From Entoloma clypeatum (Eukaryota; Basidiomycota; Agaricomycetes; Agaricales; Entolomataceae): a stretch of 64,000 nt of DNA. A model generated the notes under the pieces. The model saw nothing but the letters and a program-made list of their open reading frames with translations. It did not search any database and was not told the origin of the DNA. Position numbers and translations under genes: made by a program. Below are positions 47,501-58,469 of the stretch, in pieces. Location: contig OY751494.1 of the NCBI GenBank assembly GCA_963565915.1, positions 1,178,001 through 1,242,000 of the forward strand, in the 5' to 3' direction. Every line of letters starts with the position of its first letter. Position 1 is the stretch's first letter.

Positions 47501-49277
47501 AATAGGCATGTGTCCATGTCCGGAATGTAGAATACTGGTCTGAGAAGATGGGTTTTAATTTCCCCATTCAGGGTATGCCATACTGGAACAGCCCCAACTC
47601 CTAATATTTCCAGTTTCTTCCCTTTAGCTGCAGTTTGGACAAATCGCTTGACCGTGAGAGGTCTATAGTATGCGAAGTCTTTAAACTCATAGGTGAAGTG
47701 TAACAAGGCGCCGGAGTCTAATATCCATTGCGCGCGTTCTTTTTCCTTACAGTGTGTACAAGAGGCAAAATGTTTAATATATTTTTTGTGTAGATCACTG
47801 CTGAAGTGATCTACGCACTCTGTAGTGGTACTAGCTAATATATTATAGTCTGTTGAGAGGCATAATTAGCTTTCCGCATTTGGTAAGGTTTAAGAAAAGG
47901 GTTTGATGGACCGTCAAGTTCTATCTCATAGTCAAATTCATCTGGCCCCATCCATTCCTGGTCAATGTCCATCATCTTCAGCAATTGGTCTAACGGCGGA
48001 GTAACTCGACACTGTTTTGCTGGCCTCTCGTCGATGTCTGGGATGATGGTATCCAAGATACGAAGGTTCGACCCAGAGGGTCGTGCGCCGACTTCTCGGG
48101 CAAGTTTTCGCACCCTCTCGTTCTTTTTCCACACAGACGGCTTTCCGGAAGGAAGCCCGGTGTACTGGGAAGGAGGCGGGTTCATGCGTTGCAGGAGCAA
48201 CTGCATCTTTTCCAACTCAGGTTGTATGGTAAAAGAGGTCCTTCCGCAACCAGTTACAGTGGTGAAGGAGTGTGCATGATGAGGTGGGAGAGGGCAGGGG
48301 GCACATTGACGAGGAGGAAGGGGACAGGGAGCAGGATGACGAGGGGCTTGCTCAATGGCCGGTGCAATAAACTCGACCATTTCCTCAGCATGGTCGGAGT
48401 CGTTGTCAGCATTGTTGGCACATTTCTTCTGGTTGCGCCAGCGTCCCTTTCCCTTCTTCTTTTCAGAAGCGGTACTTGGGTCGGTCGAGTTAGGCTGCTC
48501 ATCAGCGTTGTTACGTGAGGTACTCGGCGCTGTCTGCTTTTCCCATTTGGGGTCTTGCCCCTTTCACTTAGTCCCAGAGATTTTCCGGGCCTGCTCATTG
48601 GACGCCTGAGTAGACCCTATCGCATACTTGCGCCTGTACTCTGAAACGATGCTGTTGGTGACGGCCTGCCATGTGAAGTCATCGGCATCGTAGACCTGGA
48701 AGAGGGCAGTGGAGAGAGATGACCAAGCATCAGGAATGGTGCTTGCCAAGATCATAGCCTGCATCAGATCAGGCACAACAAATTTTGAGTCGCTAAGGCG
48801 AGCGAAGAGTGACCCAAGGCGCTCAATTTCCGGTACGGGGTCGCGACCTGACAGCTTGAAGGAGGCAGCGGCTTTGAAGTCGCCAAATATGGTGGCGGGG
48901 GAGACCTTCGAATAGGAGTCTTTTAACGCCTTCCAGGCGTCCTTGATGTGCCTCCTGATAGCCTCGGAGACTTTGAGGCGGATGGAGCCTAGAGCCATGT
49001 CATCGTCCCTGATCCAAGTCTTCCTTTCCTTGTGGAAGGCGGGTTGGTCGACGGTAGTGGTGACCACCGGAGGTTGAGTCGCAGACGTTGAGGTGGCGGA
49101 GGCAGGGGTGGAGACCGTGACCGTAAAGTCCGCGATGTCGGGGTGCTCAATGTCGCCGGATACGAGGCGCCAGACTCCTTGATGGAGAAGGTACGACTTC
49201 ATTTTTTCGGCCCAACTCTGGTAGTCGATGCCGTTGAAGACAGCGATGGAGTCGAGGGCGGAGCGAGAGGTAGACAT
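44535..49277 (-). pseudogene. Copia gag-pol, with multiple stops
   Basis: Gag starts at 49277 (MSTSRSALDSIAVFNGIDYQ) with a copia-type domain (YQSWAEKMKSYLLHQGVW). The protease motif is DSGALLHF (about 47700). Integrase follows: WHKRLGHPN and CTGCLKGK (HHCC), HSDLKQI, a GGGEF block and NGRAERINRTLWEK. Reverse transcriptase reads NKWVYNEKSDRRLKARLVAKG, FLDVSSAFLYGRL, and YVND in place of YVDD. RNase H shows TDSDWASDE and SSTEAEYM. In-frame stops occur after gag (about 48563), near 47835, after the integrase (about 46565), in the reverse transcriptase (about 45675) and in RNase H (about 44790), mostly TGA. The element is dead, and the YVND change alone would cripple the polymerase. Confidence 0.88.
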
Positions 49278-49634
49278 TTTTAATGAGTCTCAAAGGAGTT
49301 CTCCCAATCAGTGATGTTCTTTGATTTTTAGAGAAAACAAATAAATGATTCCTCATAACATATTTCCTTCAGGAATAGCGGTTGTGGGAAAAACCCTTTT
49401 TGTCAGAAGTGTATGAGGTACAATCAACATTTCCACATGATGTGTACTAAGTCAATCCCCTTAGGGATGCTTCATGACAGGTACTTGTGGTAATGACGTT
49501 CCCAGGTTCATATGTGAAGAAGTATGACTCAGAACCTAGATCTTTCAATCAGTTCTTTGCCAACCAGGGTAGAGTGGGCAGGTACTGCTGTTGCCAGCGT
49601 TCCCAAGTCCCTCTGCTCTCCGGGGCCCACAACC

Positions 49635-49924
49635 TGTTGAAGTTCCACCTGGGCGCTAGCCACAGTCGTCTGAGCAACACAGCTACAGTGTGGAAGTACT
49701 CTACTTAACCGTTCTAGCCACTTACATGGTTTGGGAGGGTGAGGCTGATAAGAGCGATGGAGCTGGTTAAGAGTCAAGAGACAACTTGTTGATATTGACA
49801 GTTTCCTGGTCTTATATACCGTACTACTGTTTGTACCAACCAAATAAGTATGTAATCGAAGATGTCTAAGGTCACGTGATATAATCTAATCTAATCTAAT
49901 CTACATGATGGAAAAGTTTCAACA
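49635..49924 (-). repeat. Copia 5' LTR
   Basis: 290 bp, same ends as the 3' LTR; lacks about 20 bp of a GGTTGAGGCT-type repeat present in the other copy. Confidence 0.9.
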
Positions 49925-52277
49925 TTCATGTTGTTGTTTGTCAAGTTCGAGCTGCTTCAAACGTAGCTTCATTTTCTCTGTGCGATGATCTGCAATGTCC
50001 TTTATCTCCATCATATGGACCTCATCGAAGGCGGTAGTCAGATCTCGCTTCTTTCCTGTAAGATTCCCATGACTTGATTTCCCCTTAGCGTTCTTGTTCT
50101 CCAGTTTTGGCTTTCCCACGGGGGTCAAAGTTGAATGCGAACTGCTGCCACTGGCACCATGGCCTTGCGACGACTGGCCAATTAGTTCACGGGCTTTCCA
50201 CAGATCATATTTCGGGGGCTGGAAGTGTTGGAGGTCCAAGGTGGGTGCAAAAATTATTCTCGAAGACTCGGAGATCACTCACCGGAGAGCCATGTTTATT
50301 CGGCCTTATATCGCCATCCTCGCTAGTATGAGTTGCCATGCTTGTGACCCCCTGGCCATCAAGCTCACTTCCCCAACTTTCCATCTCAAACTTCTCGGTA
50401 TTTAGGGAGGGATCCTCTGATGTTGCAAAATCGTTGATACCACTTCCGGCCTCCTCATCTTTATCTGTCATAGTGGGTCCTGCCGTAAAAAGTGCACCTG
50501 CTTGCTGACTAAAGTCTTGACCAGGCTGGGAGTTGCTGACACCAACGGGATTGTAATTTGGAAGTTTGGACCAAATGCTGTGAAGGTCATCGTAGAATGG
50601 CCATTCCTCCCGAATTTTCTCTAAGTAGTTTTGGTGAGTGACCTTAGAGGTCTACAGAATAGAGCTCAAACTCACCAGTTAGATTTGTTGCAACCTCTCC
50701 TTCTTTAATCCCACCCCCAGTCTCCTTGAACTGAGCTCGGTAGCCTTGGTACGTCTTTTTAAGCCTTTCTCACCATAACTTGTTAATTGAACAGTGATGA
50801 AACACAGCTTAACGCTCACCGAGAAAATTGCTGTTGCATGGATTTTGCAAAACAAGTGGAATCGATGCTATACACTTGGCGGATCATGTCAGATACCTTG
50901 GTTGACGTGAAGACTGCCTCGGCAAGTTCTCCGAACAAGATAAGCTTCCCATCACCATTTTGAACCTTGCAACGTTTTTCTTGTTTAGCTTCGGACGTTG
51001 AGTCGCTGAACAGCTTGATACAGAACTTGGGGTGCTCGTTCAGGTACTTGATCGCAAGGGTCATCCACCCTTGGTTTTTCTCCCACTTGATGGGCTTTGC
51101 ATGTGGTTTCTTGTCTTTAGGTTCATCCACAGCCGAGGCTCCAGGTGTCTGTGCTGAAGCTTTGACCTTTGAGTTGCGGCCTACCATATTGATCTGTCTG
51201 GTAGTCGGGCTACGATGTTGACAAGGGATTCTGAGACTTATTCAAATGATATGGTAATTACAAAATTATTTAATTCAAAGAACTGAGACTGGAAAAACGA
51301 GCTGAAAAAGAGTTGAAAACAATGCAAAAGGAGGGTCTGCGCTCCTTTCGCATCCTCGAAAAACGACATCATTTTTTCGAAAAACCAGAGAAAGCTGAAC
51401 AAAAAATGGAAGTGAAAATGGATTGAAAAACAACAAAAAACCCCATCGTGAAACCCCCTAATACAAGTTCATTGAAACAGCGCACCCGCTGCGTCCAAAG
51501 CTGATACACAAGTTTCTTGAGCTTCTCAAAAAGTGCCAGATAGCAAATTCCAGCTGGGGTGAGTTGTGCCCCTCTAGACACGAATTCAGGATCCATTGAG
51601 ACGAGGAAGATTAACTATCATAGGAAGTAGGTAAGAAAGTTCACTATTATATACAGTGGAACACGTACCAGAAGTGCACCAACAGCGATTGCACTCGGAG
51701 CAAGCTCTGTGATGCTGGTTACACCCCACAATATGCCCATTGTGTCGGGCTTTGGATACCATTTACCGTGTGTCAGCAACTCAGGCCCAAAAAGTATTGC
51801 CTTGAGGAGCTGAAAATTCAATAATGAATCAATACTGTTCAAAGTGATATGTAGGTAGGACTTACTCGTGGAATCTCTGGTGCTCTGAAGATCTTTGAGT
51901 GGTCTGGTTGTCGAGTAGCGCGTACCTCCTCTGGATAAAGAATTGGTGCACATTTATTGAATGCAGCATTGGGCAAGAACTTGAGAAGAGACTTGAGCAT
52001 CATTATGCAGTCAGTGTCACTGAGATTGTTAGGTAGGTGAAGAACTTTCTCAGTGACATCGTGTGCTCTTTTAACAAGAAAGCTGCGTATCGCTTTCGCC
52101 TCCCTCGCAAGCTGATAAACTTTTAGAATCCCATAAAGGAATTGAATTAAGAAGAATGTGACTCACAAGATCCACGAATTCCTTATCAGGGCTAATTATC
52201 AGCACAGCCTTGCCATTCGGAAACATGGCATATAGCTCGGTGAGGTTGCCGAGTTCCTCAGAAGCTGAATTCTCATA

Positions 52278-52587
52278 TGTTGAAGTTCCACCTGGGCGCT
52301 AGCCGCAGATGTACTGAGCAACACAGCTACAGTGGAAGTACTCTACTTAACCATTCTAGTCACTTACTTGGATTGGAAAGGGTGAGGCTGGTGAGAGCGG
52401 TTGAGGCTGGTAAGAGCGATGGAGCTGGTTAAGAGTCAAGAGACAACTTGTTTGATATTGACAGGTTCCTGGTCTTATATACCGTACTACTGTTTGTACC
52501 AACCAAATAAGTATGTAATTGAAGATGTCTAAGGTCACATGATACAATCTAATCTAATCTAATCTATGTGATGGAAAAGTTTCAACA
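52278..52587 (-). repeat. Solo LTR of the same Copia family
   Basis: 310 bp closely matching the Copia LTRs (TGTTGAAGTTCCACC start, TTTCAACA end, TCTAA array). It is flanked by a perfect 5-bp duplication TCATA (52273-52277, 52588-52592). It splits the second ORF of the outer element. A full element once inserted here and recombined away. Confidence 0.9.
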
Positions 52588-53174
52588 TCATATCGAATGT
52601 TAAAATCCATAAGGTAGCGGGAATCAGTAGGGCATGCCGTCTTGAAGAAATTCTGACTGTGCGATGGAAAAAGGTTAAACAGTGCGACATACTTCCTCAA
52701 AGTTCGTTGAACACCATCAATGGGACCATCACACCCTCTGGACGGCACCACCGCTACACGTGCCTCATGCGCCTTGCGCACTTCTTCATGCGCCTTCTCA
52801 AGTTCCTGCTTAAGGCTCATGTTCTCAGACCAAAGATCATCCACCTCCTTTCGTAGTCTGCTGCTCTCAAGCTGGAAGTGCTTGAGTACTAGTGCCTATT
52901 TACAATCCCAGGCCCGTCAGTGATTTAGGTATACACCAATGTAGTCAAGGATACTAACTGGGTCAGCGTAATTCTGGGCATTCAGAAAGTCGGCCACTCC
53001 ACTGGGGAGAAGGTGGCCGGGTGTCGTGCCGAAAGAGGGTTGCCGAAGAGCATTATAGAATGAGTCCTGACCCCACTGCATAACAGAATGCAAACCAGAA
53101 AGAACGAGAGAAGGCCTGAGTAAAACTGAGGGAGAACGGCTGCTGCACTGAGCAGTGCATTGTTTAATTCATAT

Positions 53175-56100
53175 TTATAGTTGCATGGATCTAAGACGAA
53201 GAAACATGTCTGAATCAACCATGTCAGCTACAAAATAATGGCGAGGATGATCTAGTGCTGGGACGATGAACGCCCCACGGCAAATTGATCGAGCAGAAAT
53301 GAATGAAGCTCGTGGTGATTCCTGTAAACGACGCAAGCCAAGGTTAACATCCTTTTTACGTGTATGATGGACATTAATGAACGGCTGGATAAGGGCCAGC
53401 GGTAATGTCTTGTCCTTGAGCTCATATGTGAATACAAAGAGGAGCCGGGTGCAATAGGTCTTTTGAAGACCTTGGACAATGATACCGTCATATCGAGGGT
53501 GTCCGTGAAATAGGGGATTACACCGGAGGTAATCAATTTTTAGCTGCCAGTCCACAAGGGATTCATAGTACGGTTTAGGAGGTGGTGCTCAATAATCTAG
53601 TTTTCTGATTGAATAAATGAAATGAAAGGACAATCGATTACATACTATGTCATTTGGTGTAAGATCAAGGTCTTCAATGCTGACTCCGGTGTCGTATTGC
53701 CAGATAAAATCCTTCAGGAAAGTAGCCAGTTGAGCCCTGAAGTTTTGAAATACCTCAAGTGCACTGTGTGCCATTCCAAGCTCGTCACTTGATGTTTCAA
53801 AATCTTCAAGTGACCGCTTTGGCTGTGGAGATCCCAGGGACATGTTTCCAAAGTTACTGGCAGGAACCTCATTGGGGTCGTCATCATCATCTGGACCCTC
53901 AGCGGCGTCAATAGCATCTTCTATGATTGCCGCCGCCAAAGTGAATACTTCATTTTGCAAGATCTGGCCGGCACGACACATTAGCACAGTGGAGAGAGAG
54001 AAAAAAGGTGGGGTACAACCTGTCCATCAAAATTCTTGAAGTTACTTCGCAGAAGATACCAGGTCTTGAGTGGATGATGTAATCGTTCAAATAGTTTTGT
54101 CGTGTAGCACCATACTGCGCCTTTTGATAATATATGATTGAAGATGTGAGAATGTGCATGGATCTTCGGAAAGTTCCAATTTTTGTGTTCATCACCAAAT
54201 TTGGCTTGCTGATGGTTGTACTCCTATTGTCAGATAGTCGTAAACATTGGGTCCCAGCTACAGGACAGAGTAAATGTACTTGAAGAGCCTCTGAAAAATG
54301 GAGGACAGCTTGATGGCCCGATTCTATGGTCTGGACAGTGTGGACTTCAAGGGATTCCCAAGCGTCAAGATTGAGGTATTTTCGCAATAAACAGAGTGCC
54401 GAGTATCCGACTGGACTCTCGCTTTCCGTTAAAATATTATGTCCAGCGAATATTGCCATCTAGACATTGTACGTCATGTTTAGTATCATTCCAAAACAAT
54501 TAGATATATATCTAGTACCTTCAAGATTGCTTCAAATTTATTTGCATCTGAAAACTCAGTTGTCATGATGCGATCAAAGTGGGCAAGATTTCGCCACCGA
54601 GGCAATGATGCTATCCTTGTATTACATGTAATTATCAATATATGAACATATTAATTGATATACTCACTGATTTGTGAACTTTTCGACAGCCTCACCACCA
54701 CGTTCAGTGAGATGCCGTTTTATTTCTGGCCAAATGTGTTGACCTCCAGAACCATGCGCATTATTATGCATATGATCGAAGGCAGATGCGGCATGAGGAT
54801 CCGAAAACGAGACCGTCCAAAATGCATTCTGAAACAACTGGTTAGCAAAATGAAATATAAACAAGGATCGCTTACCTCAATCATTCGCATACCCTTCAGT
54901 TTCAAAATTTCCTCACGAGCCACCTGGGTTGTAGCCGCCATCGCCATTTCATAATGGTCTTTACTCTCCGCCGCTGTTCAGAGCTTGTGTTTCTTAGTAA
55001 GATCAGCCTGTTCATCTTGTGGGACGTAACAAACAGGGCAAGGGCATTTTCTGTTCAGGCCACGTGTAAGGTTCATAACAGTTCTACACAGTGTTCAACA
55101 GATACAACATGGAAAAGAAACTACACATACTGTTCCTCGTAGTCCGCAGACAAAATCAAAATTACAGGGTACAAAAGATGTTCAATCCCATCTCCACACC
55201 GAATCCAACAGCCGGTTGATGAATGAAGCGCAATAGAATCAAGTAAAACTTTGAATGATTGATGCCATACAACACGCTGAAAGGTGGCTCGCTTTCCCGT
55301 GTTGTGTTATATCCGTCTCCAAATCTCCGATCCACTCCGATATTCCTCCGACATTCCGGACATCCGTTACCTCCGCATCTCCGCACGTTGCCATCGTGCA
55401 TTTCATATTCATAACTCCATGCCTTTATGCATTTCATATTCATATTCCCATTTACTTATGCATCGCCTTTTCCACATGGTCCGTTGACCGACATCTCCGA
55501 TGTTTGTTACAGTCGCTGGCAACTTACGCCACAACTCCGGACCTACTCCAACCATCTCCGTAAAGTAATCTCACTTAGGTATTTAAGCTCGTACCATACC
55601 TGTAGTTCCTCAGTTCGAATATCAACAAAGTTCACTCCTCTACTCCCCGTTCATGCCAGAGATCCTCGCTGTGGTACAATATGCCGACGACATCCTCATC
55701 TACTGCTCTTCCTCCATCGTTACCCTTCGACGAGCTCAGTACTGTGTCCGAGTCACATCTCCGACGTCGTCCGACCATTTCCACGTCAACGTGTCTCTCA
55801 CCGAGATCTTTCCGAGGACCTCCGCACCTCCGACCTCTTCTCCGACCTCCTGAAATTGGGACATCTTATCCAACAAACAGCGGCGCAACACATACATTGA
55901 AGCCACGTCCCTCCCCTTCGTCGTTCCTCCGCATTTCCGGAGTTCCGCTCCGGTCTCAGTCCTACGTCCGACCTCCGATGGACTCTGACGAAGCTCCGAC
56001 TTTTCACCTACTTAACATGTTGATTGATTGATCGTCGTCCACCTATCCAATCAATAATCCATGCAGCATGGAATGGAAAATGGCACATAATTTTGCTTAC

Positions 56101-57482
56101 CAACGGAAGCCACCCAACAACCTGGGTGGCACCAAGTCCCCTTCTGTTTTGAACTTCTTGAGGTAATTGGCACAACTGTGCCATAATGGGATATCCCTGA
56201 ACTGAACCAAATGTTGAAAGGCGGGTCTTGTCAGCATATAACATGATGCAGAGTGGCTTCCCTTTGGAATTGGGTAGCTCCGACTTCGGATATGCTCAGA
56301 GAACTGAAAAAGATTGGATGCGAAATTAGTACACACCTGAATATTCCACATGTGCGACACGGTAAATGGCTCATGAACAAACTGCATCCAGTCCTTCCCG
56401 TCAAACTTTGATAGCTCGACTGCATCCCAGTTTATCTCTGGTGCAAGTTCAGAATCCTCGACGATGCGAGTCACCCATTCCCAGAGTGAGTGGCACCAGA
56501 ATGGGAACACACGCTCCACCTCCCCAGGGAGACAGAGATATTGTGTTTTGTGAACTCAAATAGGTTCAATAGGATAGAAGTAGTGATAGGAAATGAATCG
56601 TACCTCTGGAAGCGGCCTAGAGGCGGCTTCCCAAAGCTGGTTGATCTCACAGTGGTTTTTGACACAAAACTCATCCTTCTCTCTTGCAATGTTGTGTATG
56701 ATTTTGATTAAAGTGTCAATGTTGGTATTTGAGAGGGCAGCGGATAGGGCGATCTTGGCAAATTCAAATTTGGAACGGGAGTGAAAGGGAAGCCACGGCT
56801 TGGACTTCGTGGATGCGTGCTTTGAAGAGTGTTTACCATAGTCTTCAAAGGAGAAAACCTTGGAGGCTCGTCCACTGCGAGGATGAAACGTGGTACAAAT
56901 GTCATCCTCTTTGTATTGAGGTGATAATGGGGGCCGTGGAAGAGAGGGATTGGAAGGTGGTGGCTGGGGCAGCGGGAGAGAGATATCGGAAGATGATGGT
57001 TGGGGCGGCAGTGGCAAAGAGGAGTCAGAAGGTGGTGGCCGGATCAGACCTGGGGATCTTGGAAGCGATATCTGCTATGATGGGAGACTACTCACCTGGG
57101 CGTGTGTTGGGCTCGTTGGTGTGGGCGCTATCCAGGGCACAGTTCATTGGTGGTTCAATCAAGTCGTGCCAATGCTTGGCTTGGCCTTGACACACCAATT
57201 TCCTCATTTTGGGTGCTAAGATGAGAGGTGAGGAATGGCTGCAAGCATCAGATAGCATTACTTACCTTCAAGGCATGGAGCAGGGTTTTTCTGCCGCGCC
57301 AACTTCTTCAGATCTCCCAATCCCTCTAGCCTTTCATAAAATGCTTCCCGCTCTGCCAAGTTCCCCTGCTTCTCCTGACATGCATGTCGATGCCAGGAAA
57401 AGCCACACGGATTCCACTCAGTGTTGCAGATGTCGCAGATTACTTTATTTGGGAGAGGAGTTGATTGGGATAGTCGGGGCAT
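53175..57482 (-). pseudogene. Plavaka-type transposase, interrupted by an LTR insertion
   Basis: Starts MPRLSQSTPLPNKVICDICN with an N-terminal zinc finger (CDIC...HRHAC). Plavaka landmarks then appear in order: KPWLPFHSRSKFEFAKIALS, ELSKFDGKDWMQFVHEPFT, LYADKTRLSTFGSVQGYP, VVGWLPLV, RVVWHQSFKVLLDSIALHSS, ILILSADYEEQ, KCPCPVCYVPQDEQADL, SDPHAASAFDHMHNNAHGSG, FAGHNILTESESPVGYSALC and, near the end, PLFHGHPRYDGIIVQ and ARSICRGAFIVPALDHPRHY, with stop TAA at 53175. These are the family's conserved blocks, so the assignment is by recognisable order rather than search. About ten introns. An LTR-like insert (55305-56017) lies between VVGWLPLV and RVVWHQSF, and at least one stop (KHKL-TGA-TAAES, about 55000) is present. 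Confidence 0.75.
55305..56017. repeat. 713-bp LTR-like insertion rich in CTCCGA
   Basis: Begins TGTTATAT, ends TTAACA, and is flanked by a perfect 5-bp duplication TGTTG (55300-55304, 56018-56022). The interior repeats TCCGA/CTCCGA dozens of times and has a TATTTAAG box (about 55580). Best read as a solo LTR of another family, inserted into the Plavaka transposase gene. Confidence 0.7.
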
Positions 57483-57693
57483 CAATGATAAATAAGGAGC
57501 GGGTGGGGTGGGGGAATCAGTGAAAGAAACGAGCTAGGTTGGTCGCTCTAGTGGCTCAGCGCAGCGGTGATGACTAAGGTTGGAATGCCGGTGATAACGG
57601 CGGCGATGATCAGCCCTGCTGATTATCACCACTGATTCTGGATCTGGCACAGTGATCATCATGGAGACAACCAAGGGGCGATTATGACCCTTC

Positions 57694-57712
57694 CTGGGTT
57701 TTTCCGACATAG
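57694..57712 (-). repeat. Right terminal inverted repeat of the 16.9-kb element
   Basis: Inverted partner of 40781-40799. Confidence 0.75.
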
Positions 57713-58240
57713 CTTTCCTGTTCCGTTGTCAATGACACGTATCTGGAGAAAATGATGCCCAATATTTTCAACAACAACACATGCATTCTTCACCATTTTC
57801 TTGTCAAGGGACAGATTATGCAGAAGACAGCATACAGCACCTCTCTTGAGGTTGAGTTGATGTGGTGGGATACTATTGTGATGGAGGAGTGATAAGAACT
57901 CAAGAGAGCATTGTGGGGCATCAGTGAGGACACATTGTTTTCCTTGACAACATGTCAGATCCTTGCAACATATATTGTCTTTCTAAAACAATTGCATCTG
58001 TGTCACCTGGCAATTCATCAACATAGGAATTGACAGGACTGAGAAGAGCCTGTTTGAGACAGGCAATTGAGTTGTCAAAAATATTCAAAGAAAATAGAAA
58101 TTCAATAGCTTCACTGTCATCTTGAAGACATTGTAATGTTGAGAGGAAAACTTTTGGTGGTGATAATCTTCCCCTATATCATCTACAAAATTTGTGAATT
58201 CAGGGTCTTCGGCTGTATGATGTGCTTCATGAAGTGGAGT
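57713..58240 (-). pseudogene. Helitron PIF1-like helicase, upstream part (broken)
   Basis: The minus-strand translation carries PIF1/Helitron helicase blocks: DPEFTNFVDDIGEDYHHQ, DNSIACLKQALLSPVNSYVD then ELPGDTD, RGAVCCLLHNLSLDKKMVKN and LQIRVIDNGTGK. Stops and frameshifts are present. The next expected block of the protein is found at 40780 on the far side of the 16.9-kb element. Upstream (beyond 58240) the similarity is lost in AGCT-rich repeat. Confidence 0.75.
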
Positions 58241-58249
58241 TATTCCATG

Positions 58250-58400
58250 ACCATGGACTAGTGTTGCCGCAGCTCGGCTAGCCGGGTATTCAGCTAGCTG
58301 AGCTGGATCAAGCTGGGTGATCGGCTCACCAAGCTGAGCCAAGCCATGTCTTCGGCTTGCTCCAGCTCTGGAGCTGCTTACAAGCCAGCTCAAGCCAGCT
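58250..58400. repeat. AGCT-dense low-complexity block
   Basis: About 15 AGCT words in 150 bp (GCTAGC, CAAGCTG, CAGCTC), ending the helicase similarity. Confidence 0.55.
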
Positions 58401-58469
58401 TTGTGATGTCAAATCATAAGAATATATATATTGGCATCAAAAAACAAATAATAATACATAAATGAAGTA

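Larger units (their letters stand above)
44135..49924 (-). mobile_element. Copia (Ty1/copia) LTR retrotransposon, 5.8 kb
   Basis: LTRs of 310 bp (44135-44444, 3' LTR) and 290 bp (49635-49924, 5' LTR) begin TGTTGAA and end CAACA. A perfect 5-bp target duplication TTCAT flanks it (44130-44134, 49925-49929). A G-run polypurine tract (44445-44451) lies just inside the 3' LTR. The gene order on the minus strand is gag, protease, integrase, reverse transcriptase, RNase H, the Copia order. The LTRs differ by an approximately 20-bp indel and a few substitutions. Confidence 0.92.
43743..51187 (-). pseudogene. Accessory gene of the Harbinger-like element, split by Copia
   Basis: Starts MVGRNSKVKASAQTPGASAV at 51187. 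The region KWEKNQGWMTLAIKYLNEHP resembles the DNA-binding accessory protein that partners Harbinger transposases. Later exons (50471-50205, 50278-49925) end in a coiled coil, LRLKQLELDKQQHE. There the Copia element interrupts. The frame resumes at 44129 with AKLWKQEMDMRA and continues FELMKMMFMMQST to a Ser/Gly-rich tail, stop 43743. Removing Copia and one TTCAT copy joins the frame exactly. After the junction two TGA codons stand where CGA Arg fits the helical pattern, so later mutation also hit it. Confidence 0.65.
41913..51459 (+). mobile_element. Harbinger-like DNA transposon carrying a Copia insertion
   Basis: The terminal inverted repeats read AGGGGGTTTCACGATGGGG at 41913 and, on the opposite strand, the same sequence ending at 51459, identical over about 24 bp. 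They are flanked by a 3-bp duplication AAT (41910-41912 and 51460-51462), as expected for PIF/Harbinger elements. The host frame is restored exactly when the element and one AAT are removed. It carries a DDE transposase (42154-43721, plus) and an accessory gene (51187 to 43743, minus). Removing the 5.8-kb Copia leaves about 3.75 kb, a normal size. Confidence 0.8.
41078..53081 (-). pseudogene. Second ORF of the Plavaka-type element, split by two later insertions
   Basis: Minus-strand multi-exon frame starting MQWGQDSFYNALRQPSFGTT at 53081. A coiled-coil stretch (LQELEKAHEEVRKAHEAR region, about 52750-52840) is followed by NIRYE at 52590, where a solo LTR interrupts. It resumes NSASEELGNLTELYAMFPNG, continues through LKAILFGPELLTHGKWYPKP and WGVTSITELAPSAIAVGALL to RCFNELVL at 51463, where the Harbinger-like element interrupts. 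It resumes FYDTIIFDYGVKATIGNSKQ at 41909 and ends with Pro-rich tandem motifs (LPSAPPLGHSELEHG, repeated about five times, 41380-41600) and a basic tail, stop at 41078. Both junctions are in frame if one target-site copy is removed. The WGVT region resembles uncharacterised fungal proteins (possibly DUF6532); no activity can be assigned. Confidence 0.65.
40781..57712 (-). mobile_element. 16.9-kb DNA transposon with Plavaka-type transposase, inserted in the Helitron helicase
   Basis: The left end CTATGTTGGAAAAACCCGG (40781-40799) and right end, read on the other strand, CTATGTCGGAAAAACCCAG (57694-57712) are near-perfect inverted repeats. Both subterminal regions carry many TTATCAC/GTGATAA words in either orientation, as in CACTA-like elements. 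It encodes, on the minus strand, a Plavaka transposase (53175-57482) and a second long ORF (53081 to 41078), both interrupted by later insertions. The helicase frame continues on either side, which defines the element as an insertion. I see no clear target-site duplication at 40780/57713. Without its passengers it would be about 6.4 kb. Confidence 0.75.

Noticed and set aside
55653..55853. Frame containing QYADDILIYC, like a reverse-transcriptase YADD box
   Set aside because: It lies inside the 713-bp LTR-like insert bounded by a TGTTG duplication, has no other reverse-transcriptase motif around it, and the rest of the frame is a translation of TCCGA repeats.
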